From Selenomonas timonae (GTDB lineage Bacteria > Bacillota > Negativicutes > Selenomonadales > Selenomonadaceae): a stretch of 64,000 bases of DNA. A program made the translations under genes and the position numbers. The first letter of the stretch is position 1; each line of letters opens with the position of its first letter. The notes beneath the pieces were generated by a model that was not told the origin of the DNA, ran no database searches, and saw nothing but the letters and a program-made list of their open reading frames with translations. This document shows positions 46,655 through 55,800 of the stretch, one piece after another. The DNA lies in contig NZ_CP060204.1 in NCBI RefSeq assembly GCF_014250475.1, positions 2,287,780 to 2,351,779 on the forward strand. Direction: 5' to 3'.

Positions 46655-47281
46655 ATGAAATTCAGAGCCTTGCTGCTCGCTCTCGTGCTTGTCATCACGG
46701 TCTCGGGCACGACGAGCGCAGCCGTCACCGAGCATCGCGAGTCGACGACAAATCTCTCCATCGCCTATCCTGTTCTCAGCCTCGAGGACGCTGCTGTCGC
46801 GAATCTCATCAACGCCGACATGGAGGCGCTGGCGGCGAGCGTGCGCTCTGCCTACGAGAGCGGCGCATTCTATCGCGGCGAGTTCGGCTATCGCGTCCAC
46901 CTCGACGATGACAACTTCCTCTCCGTGACGTTCACGGATCTGCGCTACGAGCTGCGCGGCAACCAGCCGACACGCCACGACTACGGCTACGTCTACTACA
47001 AGAAGACGGGTCAGCGTCTGCCGCTCGCGTTCTTCGTCCACGTCACACCGTCCGATCTCGACGGCGAGGCGGTGAATGGACATCTCTACAACGAGCAGGG
47101 ACGCAACACCCCCATTCAGCCCGAGAAGTCCGTGCGCGAGGTGCCGACGAACTACTTCCTCGGCGGGCGCGGCTATGTCTGCCCAATCTTTCAGGCGGGT
47201 GAACTGACGGCGAGCACGGGGCCGACCTACATTCTGCTCGACGCAAGCATCATCGACTACTTCAACCGCAAGAACAAATAA
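46655..47281 (+). CDS. Secreted protein with DUF4163/DUF3298-like (RsiV-type) domain
   Basis: 208 residues. A Sec signal peptide MKFRALLLALVLVITVSG ends near TSAAVTEH. The mature part resembles the DUF4163/DUF3298 module found in RsiV and related extracytoplasmic proteins: a repeated YPVLSLEDAAVANLINADM core, then FLSVTFTDLRYELRGNQP and HDYGYVYYKKTGQRLPLAFF. Function unknown. It has no Cys lipobox and no anchor, so it would be periplasmic. Stop is 2 nt before the YigZ start, so the two are coupled. Confidence 0.7.
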   Translation: MKFRALLLALVLVITVSGTTSAAVTEHRESTTNLSIAYPVLSLEDAAVANLINADMEALAASVRSAYESGAFYRGEFGYRVHLDDDNFLSVTFTDLRYELRGNQPTRHDYGYVYYKKTGQRLPLAFFVHVTPSDLDGEAVNGHLYNEQGRNTPIQPEKSVREVPTNYFLGGRGYVCPIFQAGELTASTGPTYILLDASIIDYFNRKNK

Positions 47282-47283
47282 CG

Positions 47284-47934
47284 ATGGAAGCCTATACGAC
47301 CATCACAGGGGAGATACCGGCGGGCGGTGTCTCCCCTGTTTTGTATGAGATTCAGCGCTCGCGCTTCCTCGCCTATGCCATCCACGCAGAGGACGAGGAG
47401 GAGGTGCGTGCATGGCTCGCATCCGTAAAGAAGGAGCACTACGAGGCGCGCCACGTCCCCTATGCAATGGTGCTCGGGGCGCGTGCCGACCGCCAACGCT
47501 CGAGCGATGACGGTGAGCCGGGCGGCACGGCGGGCAGCCCCATCCTAGAGGCAATCAAGGCGCGTGAGATTACAAATGCTGCTGTCGCCGTCGTGCGCTA
47601 CTTCGGCGGGATCAAACTCGGTGCAGGCGGGCTCATCCGCGCCTATGCACACGCGGCAGGTCTCGGACTCGAGGCAGCGGCAAAGCTGCGCATGACGCCG
47701 CTGCATACGATGTACGTGCAGCTCGACTACGACCTCCTCGCAGCCGCCGAACGCTATGTACGCGATGCTGCATTACAAACAGGCGAGACAAACTATGCGG
47801 ACGCCGTCACCCTCGCCCTCCTCGTACCGACAGGCGACATCGAGCTCCACCAGCGTGCACTCACCGATCTTACGGCGGGGCGAGCGCGATACCAACTCGG
47901 TGACCAAAAGTATAGTGCTGTACCGATACCATAA
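47284..47934 (+). CDS. YigZ/IMPACT family protein (UPF0029)
   Basis: 216 residues. The family core is YEIQRSRFLAYAIHAEDEEE, then the signature SSDDGEPGGTAGSPILEAI and VAVVRYFGGIKLGAGGLIRAY. The C-terminal ferredoxin-like DUF1949 domain follows (YVQLDYDLLAAAERYV). Eukaryotic IMPACT regulates Gcn2; the bacterial role is not settled, possibly ribosome- or protein-associated. Complete length. Followed by a bidirectional terminator. Confidence 0.92.
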   Translation: MEAYTTITGEIPAGGVSPVLYEIQRSRFLAYAIHAEDEEEVRAWLASVKKEHYEARHVPYAMVLGARADRQRSSDDGEPGGTAGSPILEAIKAREITNAAVAVVRYFGGIKLGAGGLIRAYAHAAGLGLEAAAKLRMTPLHTMYVQLDYDLLAAAERYVRDAALQTGETNYADAVTLALLVPTGDIELHQRALTDLTAGRARYQLGDQKYSAVPIP

Positions 47935-47935
47935 C

Positions 47936-47961
47936 AAAAAACGCCCCGACGGGCGTTTTTT
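47936..47961. terminator. Bidirectional terminator between yigZ and fnr
   Basis: Perfect 11-bp stem (AAAAAACGCCC/GGGCGTTTTTT) with loop CGAC, serving the convergent ends of the YigZ gene and fnr. Confidence 0.9.
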
Positions 47962-48641
47962 TATTCGATATTGCAGATGTCCTTGCCGCAGTTCTCGCAG
48001 TGGATCTCCGCCTTGAGAAATTCGATGTCCTTGATGAGGATGAGGTGACCACGCATCGCAATCACATCATTCTTTTTGAGATCGGCAAGCATGCGGTTGA
48101 GACTCTCACGCGCGGATGCCGAGTAGTTCGCAAGTTCCTGATTCGTCAACGGCACGGAGATGAGAATCCCCTCATCCGTCTGCATCCCGTAGCTGTTCGC
48201 AAGGCGAATGAGCGTCGAGTAGAGCGCACCCTTCTTCCCGTAAAGCACAAGGTCACGGAACTTCAGATGCTGCTTGCGCATGTGCAGACCGATCAGCTTG
48301 AGAAGCGCAATTGATAGATGCGGGTGCTTCTCGAGATAGGATTGCAGCACGGGGAACTCGATCGCATAGACCTCCGACGCGCTGCGTGCAACCGCACTGA
48401 AAATATAGGTTGGAGTTTCCTCATAGAGCGGTAGCTCGCCGATAAGACTCCCTTTCGTCGCAAGGCGCAGCGACAGGACGCGCCCTGACTCACCATATTT
48501 TACGATGAAGATATGCCCCGAGCGCACAATGTAGAAATAGCGCGCCGACGTGCCCTCACGAAACAGATACGCCCCATCATGCAGCGATATCACCTTCCCC
48601 GGGATCGACATCATCTCCCGAATGAGCGCCTCCTGATCCAC
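47961..48641 (-). CDS. fnr: Fnr, Bacillus-type anaerobic regulator with C-terminal Fe-S ligands
   Basis: 226 residues. A Crp-like sensor roll (about 10-110) and a winged helix with SVPLTNQELANYSASARESLNRMLADLKKN are present. The C-terminus ends CENCGKDIC (C215, C218, C223), exactly the CX2CX4C spacing that holds the 4Fe-4S cluster in Bacillus subtilis Fnr, unlike E. coli where ligands are N-terminal. The GTG at 48641 follows GGAGG with good spacing; a GTG three codons earlier lies in that site and is less likely. Divergent to narK, whose promoter carries a consensus box, as in Bacillus. Confidence 0.9.
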   Translation of the reverse strand: MDQEALIREMMSIPGKVISLHDGAYLFREGTSARYFYIVRSGHIFIVKYGESGRVLSLRLATKGSLIGELPLYEETPTYIFSAVARSASEVYAIEFPVLQSYLEKHPHLSIALLKLIGLHMRKQHLKFRDLVLYGKKGALYSTLIRLANSYGMQTDEGILISVPLTNQELANYSASARESLNRMLADLKKNDVIAMRGHLILIKDIEFLKAEIHCENCGKDICNIE

Positions 48642-48716
48642 AAGTCTCACCTCCGTTCATTTCATAGGACTCACCTATCATATTTTTTAATATTATCGAA
48701 AAAACTATGAAAAACC

Positions 48717-48759
48717 TGTGACATCAGTCACATCCAAGAGAAAAATTTTTCACTATAAT
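48717..48759 (+). promoter_or_regulatory. FNR box and narK promoter
   Basis: TGTGA-CATCAG-TCACA (48717-48732) is a perfect FNR/CRP-type palindrome. A perfect TATAAT lies at 48754-48759, 21 nt downstream, so the box centre is near -41.5, the class II activator position. No -35 hexamer is seen, as expected for an activator-dependent promoter. Confidence 0.85.
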
Positions 48760-48842
48760 TTTTTCATATAAAATTCATAGGAAACTCTGATAAGGCACAA
48801 CCTTCCTCAGTGTTTCACGAAATCATTATGGGAGAGATGCAA

Positions 48843-50186
48843 ATGGAAAGCAAAGACATCCTCGCCGCTCTCGGCGAGAATCCGTCACGGCGCGACATCC
48901 TCGCGCATTGGGATCCGGAGAACGAGGCATTCTGGAAGAAATACGGCGAGCGCGTCGCAAAACAGAATCTCTACACCTCGACGTGGGCGCTGACCCTCGC
49001 CTTCGTCGCGTGGACGATGTGGGCGACGATTGCCGCACAGCTCAATCAAGTGGGCTTTCACTTCACGGACAACGAGATCTTCACGCTCGCAGCGCTGCCG
49101 GGACTCGTCGGCGCAACGGGACGACTCATCTACACCTACCTCCCCGCTATCGTCGGCGGGCGCAACTGGACGTTCATCTCGACCGCCCTCCTGCTCATCC
49201 CGCTCATTGGTCTCGGCAATGCCCTTACGGACACAACGACGACCTATGATACCTTTGTCCTCCTAGTAGCAGGCATCGGCATTGCGGGCGCAAACTTCTC
49301 TTCGTCCATGGCGAACATCGGCTTCTTCTTCCCAAAGGCGCAGAAGGGTCTCGCCCTCGGCATCAACGCCGGCATCGGCAACCTCGGCGTTTCGCTCATC
49401 TACCTGACTGCGCCGATGCTCCTCGGCGCGAGCTTCGGCGGCCTCTTCGGTGAGCCGCTCATGAACGCGGCGGGCAAGGAGGTCTACCTTCAGAACGTCT
49501 GCTACTTCTGGGCGATTCCGACCGCGCTCACCCTCGTCCTCGTCTGGATGTTCATGGACAATCTGCCCATCCCGAAGCAGAGTCCGCGCAGCATGATGTC
49601 CATCTTCGGCAACAAGCACACGTGGCTTATCACGGTCATCTACACCTGCGGCTTCGGTTCGTTCATCGGCTACTCGGCAGCTCTCGCACTCCTCGTCAAC
49701 CGCGAGTTCCCCGAAGTCTCCTTCGCCTACGCGGCATTCCTCGGACCATTCATCGGCGCGGGCGTGCGCCCCATCGGCGGCTGGGTCTCGGACAAGGTCA
49801 ACAGCGGCTCGAAGGTTACGTTCTACTCGCTGCTGCTGATGCTTGTTGCCTGTTTCGTCACCATGCTCGGCATCCAGGCGCATAACTTCGCACTCTTCTT
49901 CGGCTCATTCCTCGTGCTCTTCTTCTCGACGGGCTTCATCAATGCAGCATCGTTCCGCATGATCCCGTTCGTCTTCGAAAATCCCGTGCACGCCTCGCTC
50001 GTCACAGGTTTTACAGCAGCAATTGCAGCATACGGTGCCTTCTTCATCCCGAAACTCTTCGGACTTTCGTACGCAACGCAGGGCAATGTTATCCCCGCAT
50101 TCTATTTTCTCATTGGATTCACCTTCCTGACCATCATTATTACATATGTATTCTACGCACGCAAGGGCAGCGGCATCAAATGCTGA
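48843..50186 (+). CDS. narK: Nitrate/nitrite transporter NarK
   Basis: 447 residues, twelve hydrophobic segments of the major facilitator superfamily, NNP family. The signatures are present as GIGIAGANFSSSMANIGFFFPKAQKG (first nitrate signature, about 145-170) and, in the second half, GFINAASFRMIPFVFENP. Conserved arginines for nitrate binding fall in GATGRLIY and ASFRMIP. Initiation at ATG 48843 is supported by GGGAGAG. It begins upstream codons at a GTG 48810, which has no ribosome site. Controlled by the FNR-type box; it converges on narI. Confidence 0.93.
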   Translation: MESKDILAALGENPSRRDILAHWDPENEAFWKKYGERVAKQNLYTSTWALTLAFVAWTMWATIAAQLNQVGFHFTDNEIFTLAALPGLVGATGRLIYTYLPAIVGGRNWTFISTALLLIPLIGLGNALTDTTTTYDTFVLLVAGIGIAGANFSSSMANIGFFFPKAQKGLALGINAGIGNLGVSLIYLTAPMLLGASFGGLFGEPLMNAAGKEVYLQNVCYFWAIPTALTLVLVWMFMDNLPIPKQSPRSMMSIFGNKHTWLITVIYTCGFGSFIGYSAALALLVNREFPEVSFAYAAFLGPFIGAGVRPIGGWVSDKVNSGSKVTFYSLLLMLVACFVTMLGIQAHNFALFFGSFLVLFFSTGFINAASFRMIPFVFENPVHASLVTGFTAAIAAYGAFFIPKLFGLSYATQGNVIPAFYFLIGFTFLTIIITYVFYARKGSGIKC

Positions 50187-50204
50187 TGCACCCCCCCCCC
50201 GCTA

Positions 50205-50245
50205 AAAATCCCCCTTCGCACGATTTTCGCGCGAAGGGGGATTTT
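50205..50245. terminator. Bidirectional terminator between narK and narI
   Basis: Perfect 15-bp inverted repeat (50205-50219 and 50231-50245, AAAATCCCCCTTCGC) with A4/T4 ends. Ten consecutive C (50191-50200) lie just before it, after the narK stop. Confidence 0.88.
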
Positions 50246-50257
50246 CTATCCACCGAT

Positions 50258-50923
50258 TTATTTTTTCCGATAGATAATCGGGCTGCGCACGAGGTACTCA
50301 AAGGGTGCGCTGAGGCAGTGGACGAGACGCGTGAACGGGAAGAGGAACGCGACTGCCATCCATGAGAACATGTGGATACGGAACATGAGCGGCACGTTCT
50401 CCATGTAGTCGATCTCGGGGCTGAGTGCGAGAACCGAGCGGAACCACGGAGAAATCGTCTCGCGGTAGTCGAACCCGCCCTGCACGGCGTTCAGCGTCGT
50501 GGACGCGCAGCCCGTAAAGATCGCAAGGAAGAGGAACAAATAGAGCCACTTGTCCATTGTCGACGTGTTGACCGCCATACGGTCCTTGCCGAAACGGCGA
50601 ATGAGGAGCAGGACAAAGCCTCCGAAGAAGAGGATACCCGCAGGTGCTCCGCCGCCGAGCGCAATCATGTGGTAGAGGTGCTCGTCGATGCCCGCCGCCT
50701 CGGTCATGAACTTCGGGATGAGCACGCCGATGACGTGTCCGCCAAATGCCATGACGAGACCGAGGTGGAACATCGGCCCCGCGATCTTCAGGTCGCTCTT
50801 GGAGAGGAACTGACTCGACTTCGTCGTCCAGTTCCGCTCAGAAACAGTGTAGCGCACAATCGTCCCCACGATGAGGAACGTGAACGCGATGTAGGGCAGG
50901 ATGCCCCATGCGAATTGTTTCAT
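50258..50923 (-). CDS. narI: Respiratory nitrate reductase gamma subunit (cytochrome b)
   Basis: Membrane diheme cytochrome b that oxidises menaquinol and passes electrons to NarH. 221 residues, five hydrophobic helices. The four heme-ligand histidines are seen in GPMFHLGLVMAFGGHVIG and FRIHMFSWMAVAFLFPFTRLVH. Length and N-terminus (MKQFAWGILPYIAFTFLIVG) are normal. The start overlaps the narJ stop by 1 bp. Last gene of narGHJI. Confidence 0.96.
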   Translation of the reverse strand: MKQFAWGILPYIAFTFLIVGTIVRYTVSERNWTTKSSQFLSKSDLKIAGPMFHLGLVMAFGGHVIGVLIPKFMTEAAGIDEHLYHMIALGGGAPAGILFFGGFVLLLIRRFGKDRMAVNTSTMDKWLYLFLFLAIFTGCASTTLNAVQGGFDYRETISPWFRSVLALSPEIDYMENVPLMFRIHMFSWMAVAFLFPFTRLVHCLSAPFEYLVRSPIIYRKK

Positions 50924-51453
50924 TATGCTGTCCTCCCTTCGAGTCCCGCCGCCTCCGTGAGCACGACATCGAGGAGAAACGCATAGGGCAGCTTCGCCTC
51001 GATCAGACGGTCGCGCAGGAGTTCCAGTTTCGGACGCACCTCGGTCAGGATGTGCAGTGCCTGTTTATCCGGCACCGCCGCCGCAAGTTCGAGGATCGCG
51101 GGCAGGTAGTCGGGCAGTTCGTGATCGAGGTCATAGCCCGCATCGAGGAAAAGCTGCTTGTATGCGAGCATTTCCTCGGACTGCTTCCCGAAATCCGTAC
51201 GGTTGTGCGTCGTGAGGTAGAGGTTCGTATTCTGCGAGAAGTCAAAGGCACGTACGTAGGCATCCTCGAACTCCTGTCTGTCGCTCTCGCCGATGTAGCC
51301 AAAGAACTCCTCGAACACCTCGCGCGACTGCGGACGCTCGACATCCGCAACTGCCGCTGCATGGGTGGGAACGCCCTCCCACCACTCTGCCGAGGGGTAC
51401 TCGAACAGGTAGGAGGTGAGGAGGAGCGGTGTCTGAATGCGGTTCGTATCCAT
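50923..51453 (-). CDS. narJ: Nitrate reductase assembly chaperone NarJ
   Basis: TorD-family chaperone that inserts the molybdenum cofactor into NarG; it is not part of the final enzyme. 176 residues, mostly helical, with LLTSYLFEYPSAEWW at the start and DYLPAILELAA in the middle, the NarJ signature region. The GTG at 51462 would overlap narH more; GGAGG spacing favours ATG 51453, which overlaps the narH stop (TGATG). Confidence 0.92.
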   Translation of the reverse strand: MDTNRIQTPLLLTSYLFEYPSAEWWEGVPTHAAAVADVERPQSREVFEEFFGYIGESDRQEFEDAYVRAFDFSQNTNLYLTTHNRTDFGKQSEEMLAYKQLFLDAGYDLDHELPDYLPAILELAAAVPDKQALHILTEVRPKLELLRDRLIEAKLPYAFLLDVVLTEAAGLEGRTA

Positions 51454-52874
51454 CAGCAGCACCCTCCGGGACAGGCATAGCCGACCGAGCCCTGCAGCTC
51501 GCGCAGTTTCTCATGCGTGACATCCTGAAGCCCCGCAGGGATGTTGAAACGCTCGCGGCGTTTCGCAAGCCCGAGGAGACGGTACATCGCCTCGTAGGTT
51601 TCCACATCGTGCGTCAGATTCGCAGGCAGAGCATCGCCCGTCTGCTTTGCACGCATGACGGCACGCAGTTCGAGGAGGACGTGCAGCACGCGCTCGATCG
51701 CCGCCTCGTCGCCCGCCGTGAGGAGCTGTGCGAGGTAGGCGACAGGGATGCGCATCTCCGCCGCGCCCGGGAAGAAGACCTTCTCCTCGACGCGCCGTGC
51801 AATCGGGCTGAGGGGCGGGACGTACCAGACATTCGGCAGCGTGCGGTACTCCGGATGGAGGGGGAACGCGAGCTGCCACTCGGCGATCAGCTTGTGTGCG
51901 GGCGAGTTCTGTGCCGCACGCATCCAGCGGTCGGGGATCCCCGCCTCCTTTGCCGCCTTGACCACCGCAGGGTCGTTCGGGTCGCAGAGCGCACTGAGGT
52001 ATGCCTTGTAGATATCCTTCGGATCGGGGGTGGATGCCGCCGACTTGACCTTGTCCGCATCGTAGAGCAGGACACCGATATAGCGCATGCGTCCAACGCA
52101 GCCATCGCTGCACACGGTCGGCAGACCGTTCTCCAGACGCGGGAAGCAGAACGTGCACTTCTCCGCCTTGTTCGTCTCCCAGTTGTAATAGATTTTTTTA
52201 TAGGGACACGACGGAACGCAGTGACGCCAGCCGCGGCAGCCGTCCTGCGAGATGAGCACCACGCCGTCCTCGTCGCGCTTGTAGATCGCGCCCGAGGGGC
52301 ACGCCGCAACGCACGCGGGGTTGAGACAGTGATTGCACAGGCGCGGCAGATGCTTCATGAAGATGTCGTGGAACTCGAGCGTGATCTCCTGTCCGATCTT
52401 CGCGAGGTTGTAGTCCTTGCGTGCGGACGCGCCGTCGGCGAGGTCGTCCTCCCAGTTCGGTCCCCACTTGATCTCCATGCGCTTCTGCGTGATGAGCGAG
52501 CGCGGACGCGCCACGGGCTGATGGTTGCGCCGCTTCCCATGAATCAGCGTTTCGTAGTCGTACGTCCACGGCTCGTAGTAGTCGTCCATCTCGGGCTGCT
52601 GCGGATGATAGAACAGCTTTGCAAGACGCGTCGTCATGCCGCCGGTCTTGAGGCCGAGTTTTCCATCGCGCAGCTCCCAGCCGCCCTTCCATTTCTCCTG
52701 ATTCTCCCACTGCTTCGGATAGCCGATGCCGGGCTTGGTCTCGACGTTGTTGAAATACATATACTCCGCGCCGCGCCGGTTCGTCCAGACGTTCTTGCAG
52801 AGGATGGAGCACGTATGACAGCCGATGCACTTGTCGAGATTCATGACCATCGCAATCTGTGCTTTAATCTTCAA
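51453..52874 (-). CDS. narH: Respiratory nitrate reductase beta subunit (Fe-S)
   Basis: Electron-transfer subunit with three 4Fe-4S and one 3Fe-4S cluster, 473 residues. Clusters show as NLDKCIGCHTCSILCKNVW, CNHCLNPACVAACPSGAIY, CRGWRHCVPSCPYKK and CTFCFPRLENG. The Trp in CRGW replaces a Cys ligand and gives the 3Fe-4S cluster, as in other NarH. The start is TTG at 52874, overlapping the narG end, after AGGAGG; MKIKAQIAMVMNLDKC matches the standard N-terminus. Confidence 0.97.
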   Translation of the reverse strand: MKIKAQIAMVMNLDKCIGCHTCSILCKNVWTNRRGAEYMYFNNVETKPGIGYPKQWENQEKWKGGWELRDGKLGLKTGGMTTRLAKLFYHPQQPEMDDYYEPWTYDYETLIHGKRRNHQPVARPRSLITQKRMEIKWGPNWEDDLADGASARKDYNLAKIGQEITLEFHDIFMKHLPRLCNHCLNPACVAACPSGAIYKRDEDGVVLISQDGCRGWRHCVPSCPYKKIYYNWETNKAEKCTFCFPRLENGLPTVCSDGCVGRMRYIGVLLYDADKVKSAASTPDPKDIYKAYLSALCDPNDPAVVKAAKEAGIPDRWMRAAQNSPAHKLIAEWQLAFPLHPEYRTLPNVWYVPPLSPIARRVEEKVFFPGAAEMRIPVAYLAQLLTAGDEAAIERVLHVLLELRAVMRAKQTGDALPANLTHDVETYEAMYRLLGLAKRRERFNIPAGLQDVTHEKLRELQGSVGYACPGGCC

Positions 52875-55800
52875 GCCAATCTACCTCCTCCATGCGCCGC
52901 ACGACAACGTACGAGTCGCGCTGATTGCCCGTCGGGCCGTAGTAGTTGAAACCGTAGCTGAGCTGCCCATAGCCGCCGATGAGGTGGGTGGGCTTGATGT
53001 GGATGTGCGTCGGCGTGTTGTGCGTGCCTGCGCGCGTGCCCGAGATCTTCGAGCCCGGTACGTTGATGTGGCGATCCTGCGCGTGGTGCATAAAGACCGC
53101 ACCGTGCGGGATACGCGGCGAGACGACGACGCGCGAAGCGACGACACCGTTGCGGTTGTACAGTTCGATCCAGTCGTTGTCCTTCACGCCGATCTCCGCC
53201 GCATCCTTCTCGCTCATCCAGACGCTCTGCCCGCCGCGGAACATCGTGAGCATCTGCTGCGCGTCGAAGTACATGCTGTGCGTACTCCACTTGTTGTGGG
53301 GTGTCAGGTACTTCAGCGTGATCTCCTTCTGCGTGCCGTTCAGCGACTTGTTCATCGGACGGAAGTCGAGGATCGGGCGGTAGACCGCCTGTGCCTCGCC
53401 AAACTCACGCATGACCTCGTGATCCATGTAGAAATGCTGGCGCCCCGTGAGTGTACGGAACGGGATCAGCTCCTCCACATTGTTCGTAAAGGGCGTATAG
53501 CGGCGGTTCTGGTTGCTGCCCGTAAAGGTCGGTGCCGTGATCGTCTCACGCGGCTGTGCGATAACCTGATCGTAGGTGAACCGCTCCTCCTCACGATCCT
53601 TTGCGAGCTTCACGAGGTCATTCAGCCCCGTGCGCTTCTCCACCGCCTCCCATGCGCGGACGGCCGTCCTGCCGCAGGTCGTCGGGGACATACCGAGCAC
53701 GGCGTCAATCGCCTGCCGCGCCTCGTAGATGGAGGGACAGCCGTAGGACACATAGTCCTTGTTCTGAATGATGCCGTTGCGCTGACGAATCTCCTCGTAG
53801 TCCTCCGCCGAGTCCCACGTATTGCCGTGGCTCGCCGTCTTGCCGCCCGCATTCGGGCCGAGCGCGATCCACTTCTCATAGAGCTTCGTATAGTCAATCG
53901 TATTCGATGCAATGTTAGGCATGGTCTTGCCGGGGATCGGCTCACACTCACCCTTGCTCCAGTCGCGCACAATGCCGTCCGGCTGCGCGAGTTCTGCCTC
54001 GCTGTCGTGCCCGAGCGGGGTCGCAGCGATGTTCGTGTACGGCGTGAGCTTTGCGTCCTTTGCGACCTGCGACACCGCCTGTGCCAGTGTGCGGTAGATG
54101 TCCCAGTCCGTCCGCGACTCCCAGAGCGGGTCGACCGCCGGCTGGAAGGGATGGACAAACGGGTGCATATCCGTCGAAGAGAGGTCGGTTTTCTCGTACC
54201 ACGTCGCCGTCGGCAGCACAATGTCGGAGTAAAGCGCGTTGCCCGCCATGCGGAAATCGAGCGAAACGAGGAGGTCGAGCTTGCCCTCGAGCGCGCCGCC
54301 CGGCTGCATGAGCTCCTCCTTCTCGCGCCACTTCACCTCCTGCGGGCGCGTCGCACAGTCCTCCTCCTGGAAGATGCTGTTCTCCGTGCCAAGGAGGTAT
54401 TTGAGGAAGTAGTCGTTGCCCTTCGCGGACGAGCCGAGCAGGTTGCAGCGCCAGACAAAGAGGTTGCGCGGGAAATTCTCCGGTGCATCGGGGTCTTCCC
54501 ATGCGAACTTCAGGCTCTTGTCCTTCAAGCTCTTGACGATGTATTCCTTGATGCCGTCCGCGCCCTCGAAGCCCGCCGCCTTTGCATCCGCAGCGAGGTC
54601 GTTCGAGCCACGGTTGAACGTCGGGTAGGAGGGTGCCCACCCCAGACGCGCCGCGAGCACAGCATAGTCCGCCGCGTGATTGTAGCGTGCATTTTCGTTC
54701 GCCGCCGTCAGTGCATCCGTCTGAATCTCGTCGCTGCGCCACTGGTCGGTCGCGAAGTAGTAGAACGAGGTAGAGTTGAGCAGCTTCGGCGGTGCCTGCC
54801 AGTCCGTACCCGTCATGATACGCGCCCAGCCCTCGTTCGGGCGGAGCTTCTCCTGCCCGACGTAGTGCGCCCAGCCGCCGCCGTTGCGCCCCTCGCAGCC
54901 CGTAAAGAGCAGGAGGTTGACGATCGTACGGTAGACGACGTCCGCATGGAACCAGTGGTTGATGCCACCGCCCATGATGATCATGGTTCTGCCGTTCGTC
55001 TTGATGGCGTTGTCCGCGATCTCGCGTGCGGTCTTGATGACGAGATCGGGCGAAATGCCCGTGTACTTCTCCTGCCACGCGGGCGTATATGGGGTGTCGT
55101 CCTCGTACGAGCCTGCGCTCTCGCCGCCGATGCCGCGATCAATCGCATAGTTTGCAAGCGTGAGGTCATAGACCGTCGTGACGAGCACCTCGCCGTCCGC
55201 CGTCTTCACGCTGCGCACAGGCAGAGCACGCGTCAGCGTACGCTCCCTGCGATCGTTGCCGAAGTACGGCAGCTGCACCTCAACCGTCCCCGTCTTGTCA
55301 TCCCAGACGGAGAGACGTGGGCAGATCTCCGCGCCCGTGTCGCGGTTCTCCTCGCGGATGTTCCACTTCTCCTGCGTCGACCAACGCTCGCCGAGCGTGC
55401 CGTTCGGGATGACGATATCGCCCGTCTTGTCGTCCACGACGTAGTAGCGGAAGTCCGCGTGCTTCTCGTCGCGCCCCATGTCGCGCGAGGAGAGCATACG
55501 CCCGGGGATGTACGTGCCGTCCTCTTTCTTCTCAATGCGCACGAGGAACGGGAAGTCCGTATACTTCCGCGTGTACTCGAGGAAGAACGGCGTTGTTTGA
55601 TCAACGTAGTATTCCTTGAGAATGACGTGCCCCATCGCCATCGCCATTGCGGAGTCGCTGCCGACCTTGAGCGGAATCCACGTATCCGCAAACATCGAGG
55701 ACTCGGCATAGTCGGGCGCGATGGAAACGACCTTTGTCCCCTTGTAGCGCACCTCCGCCATAAAGTGTGCGTCCGGCGTGCGCGTGAGCGGTACATTCGA

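Noticed and set aside
50191..50200. Ten-C homopolymer after narK as a phase-variation tract
   Set aside because: It lies downstream of the narK stop codon and before a terminator, so slippage would not change any reading frame or promoter.
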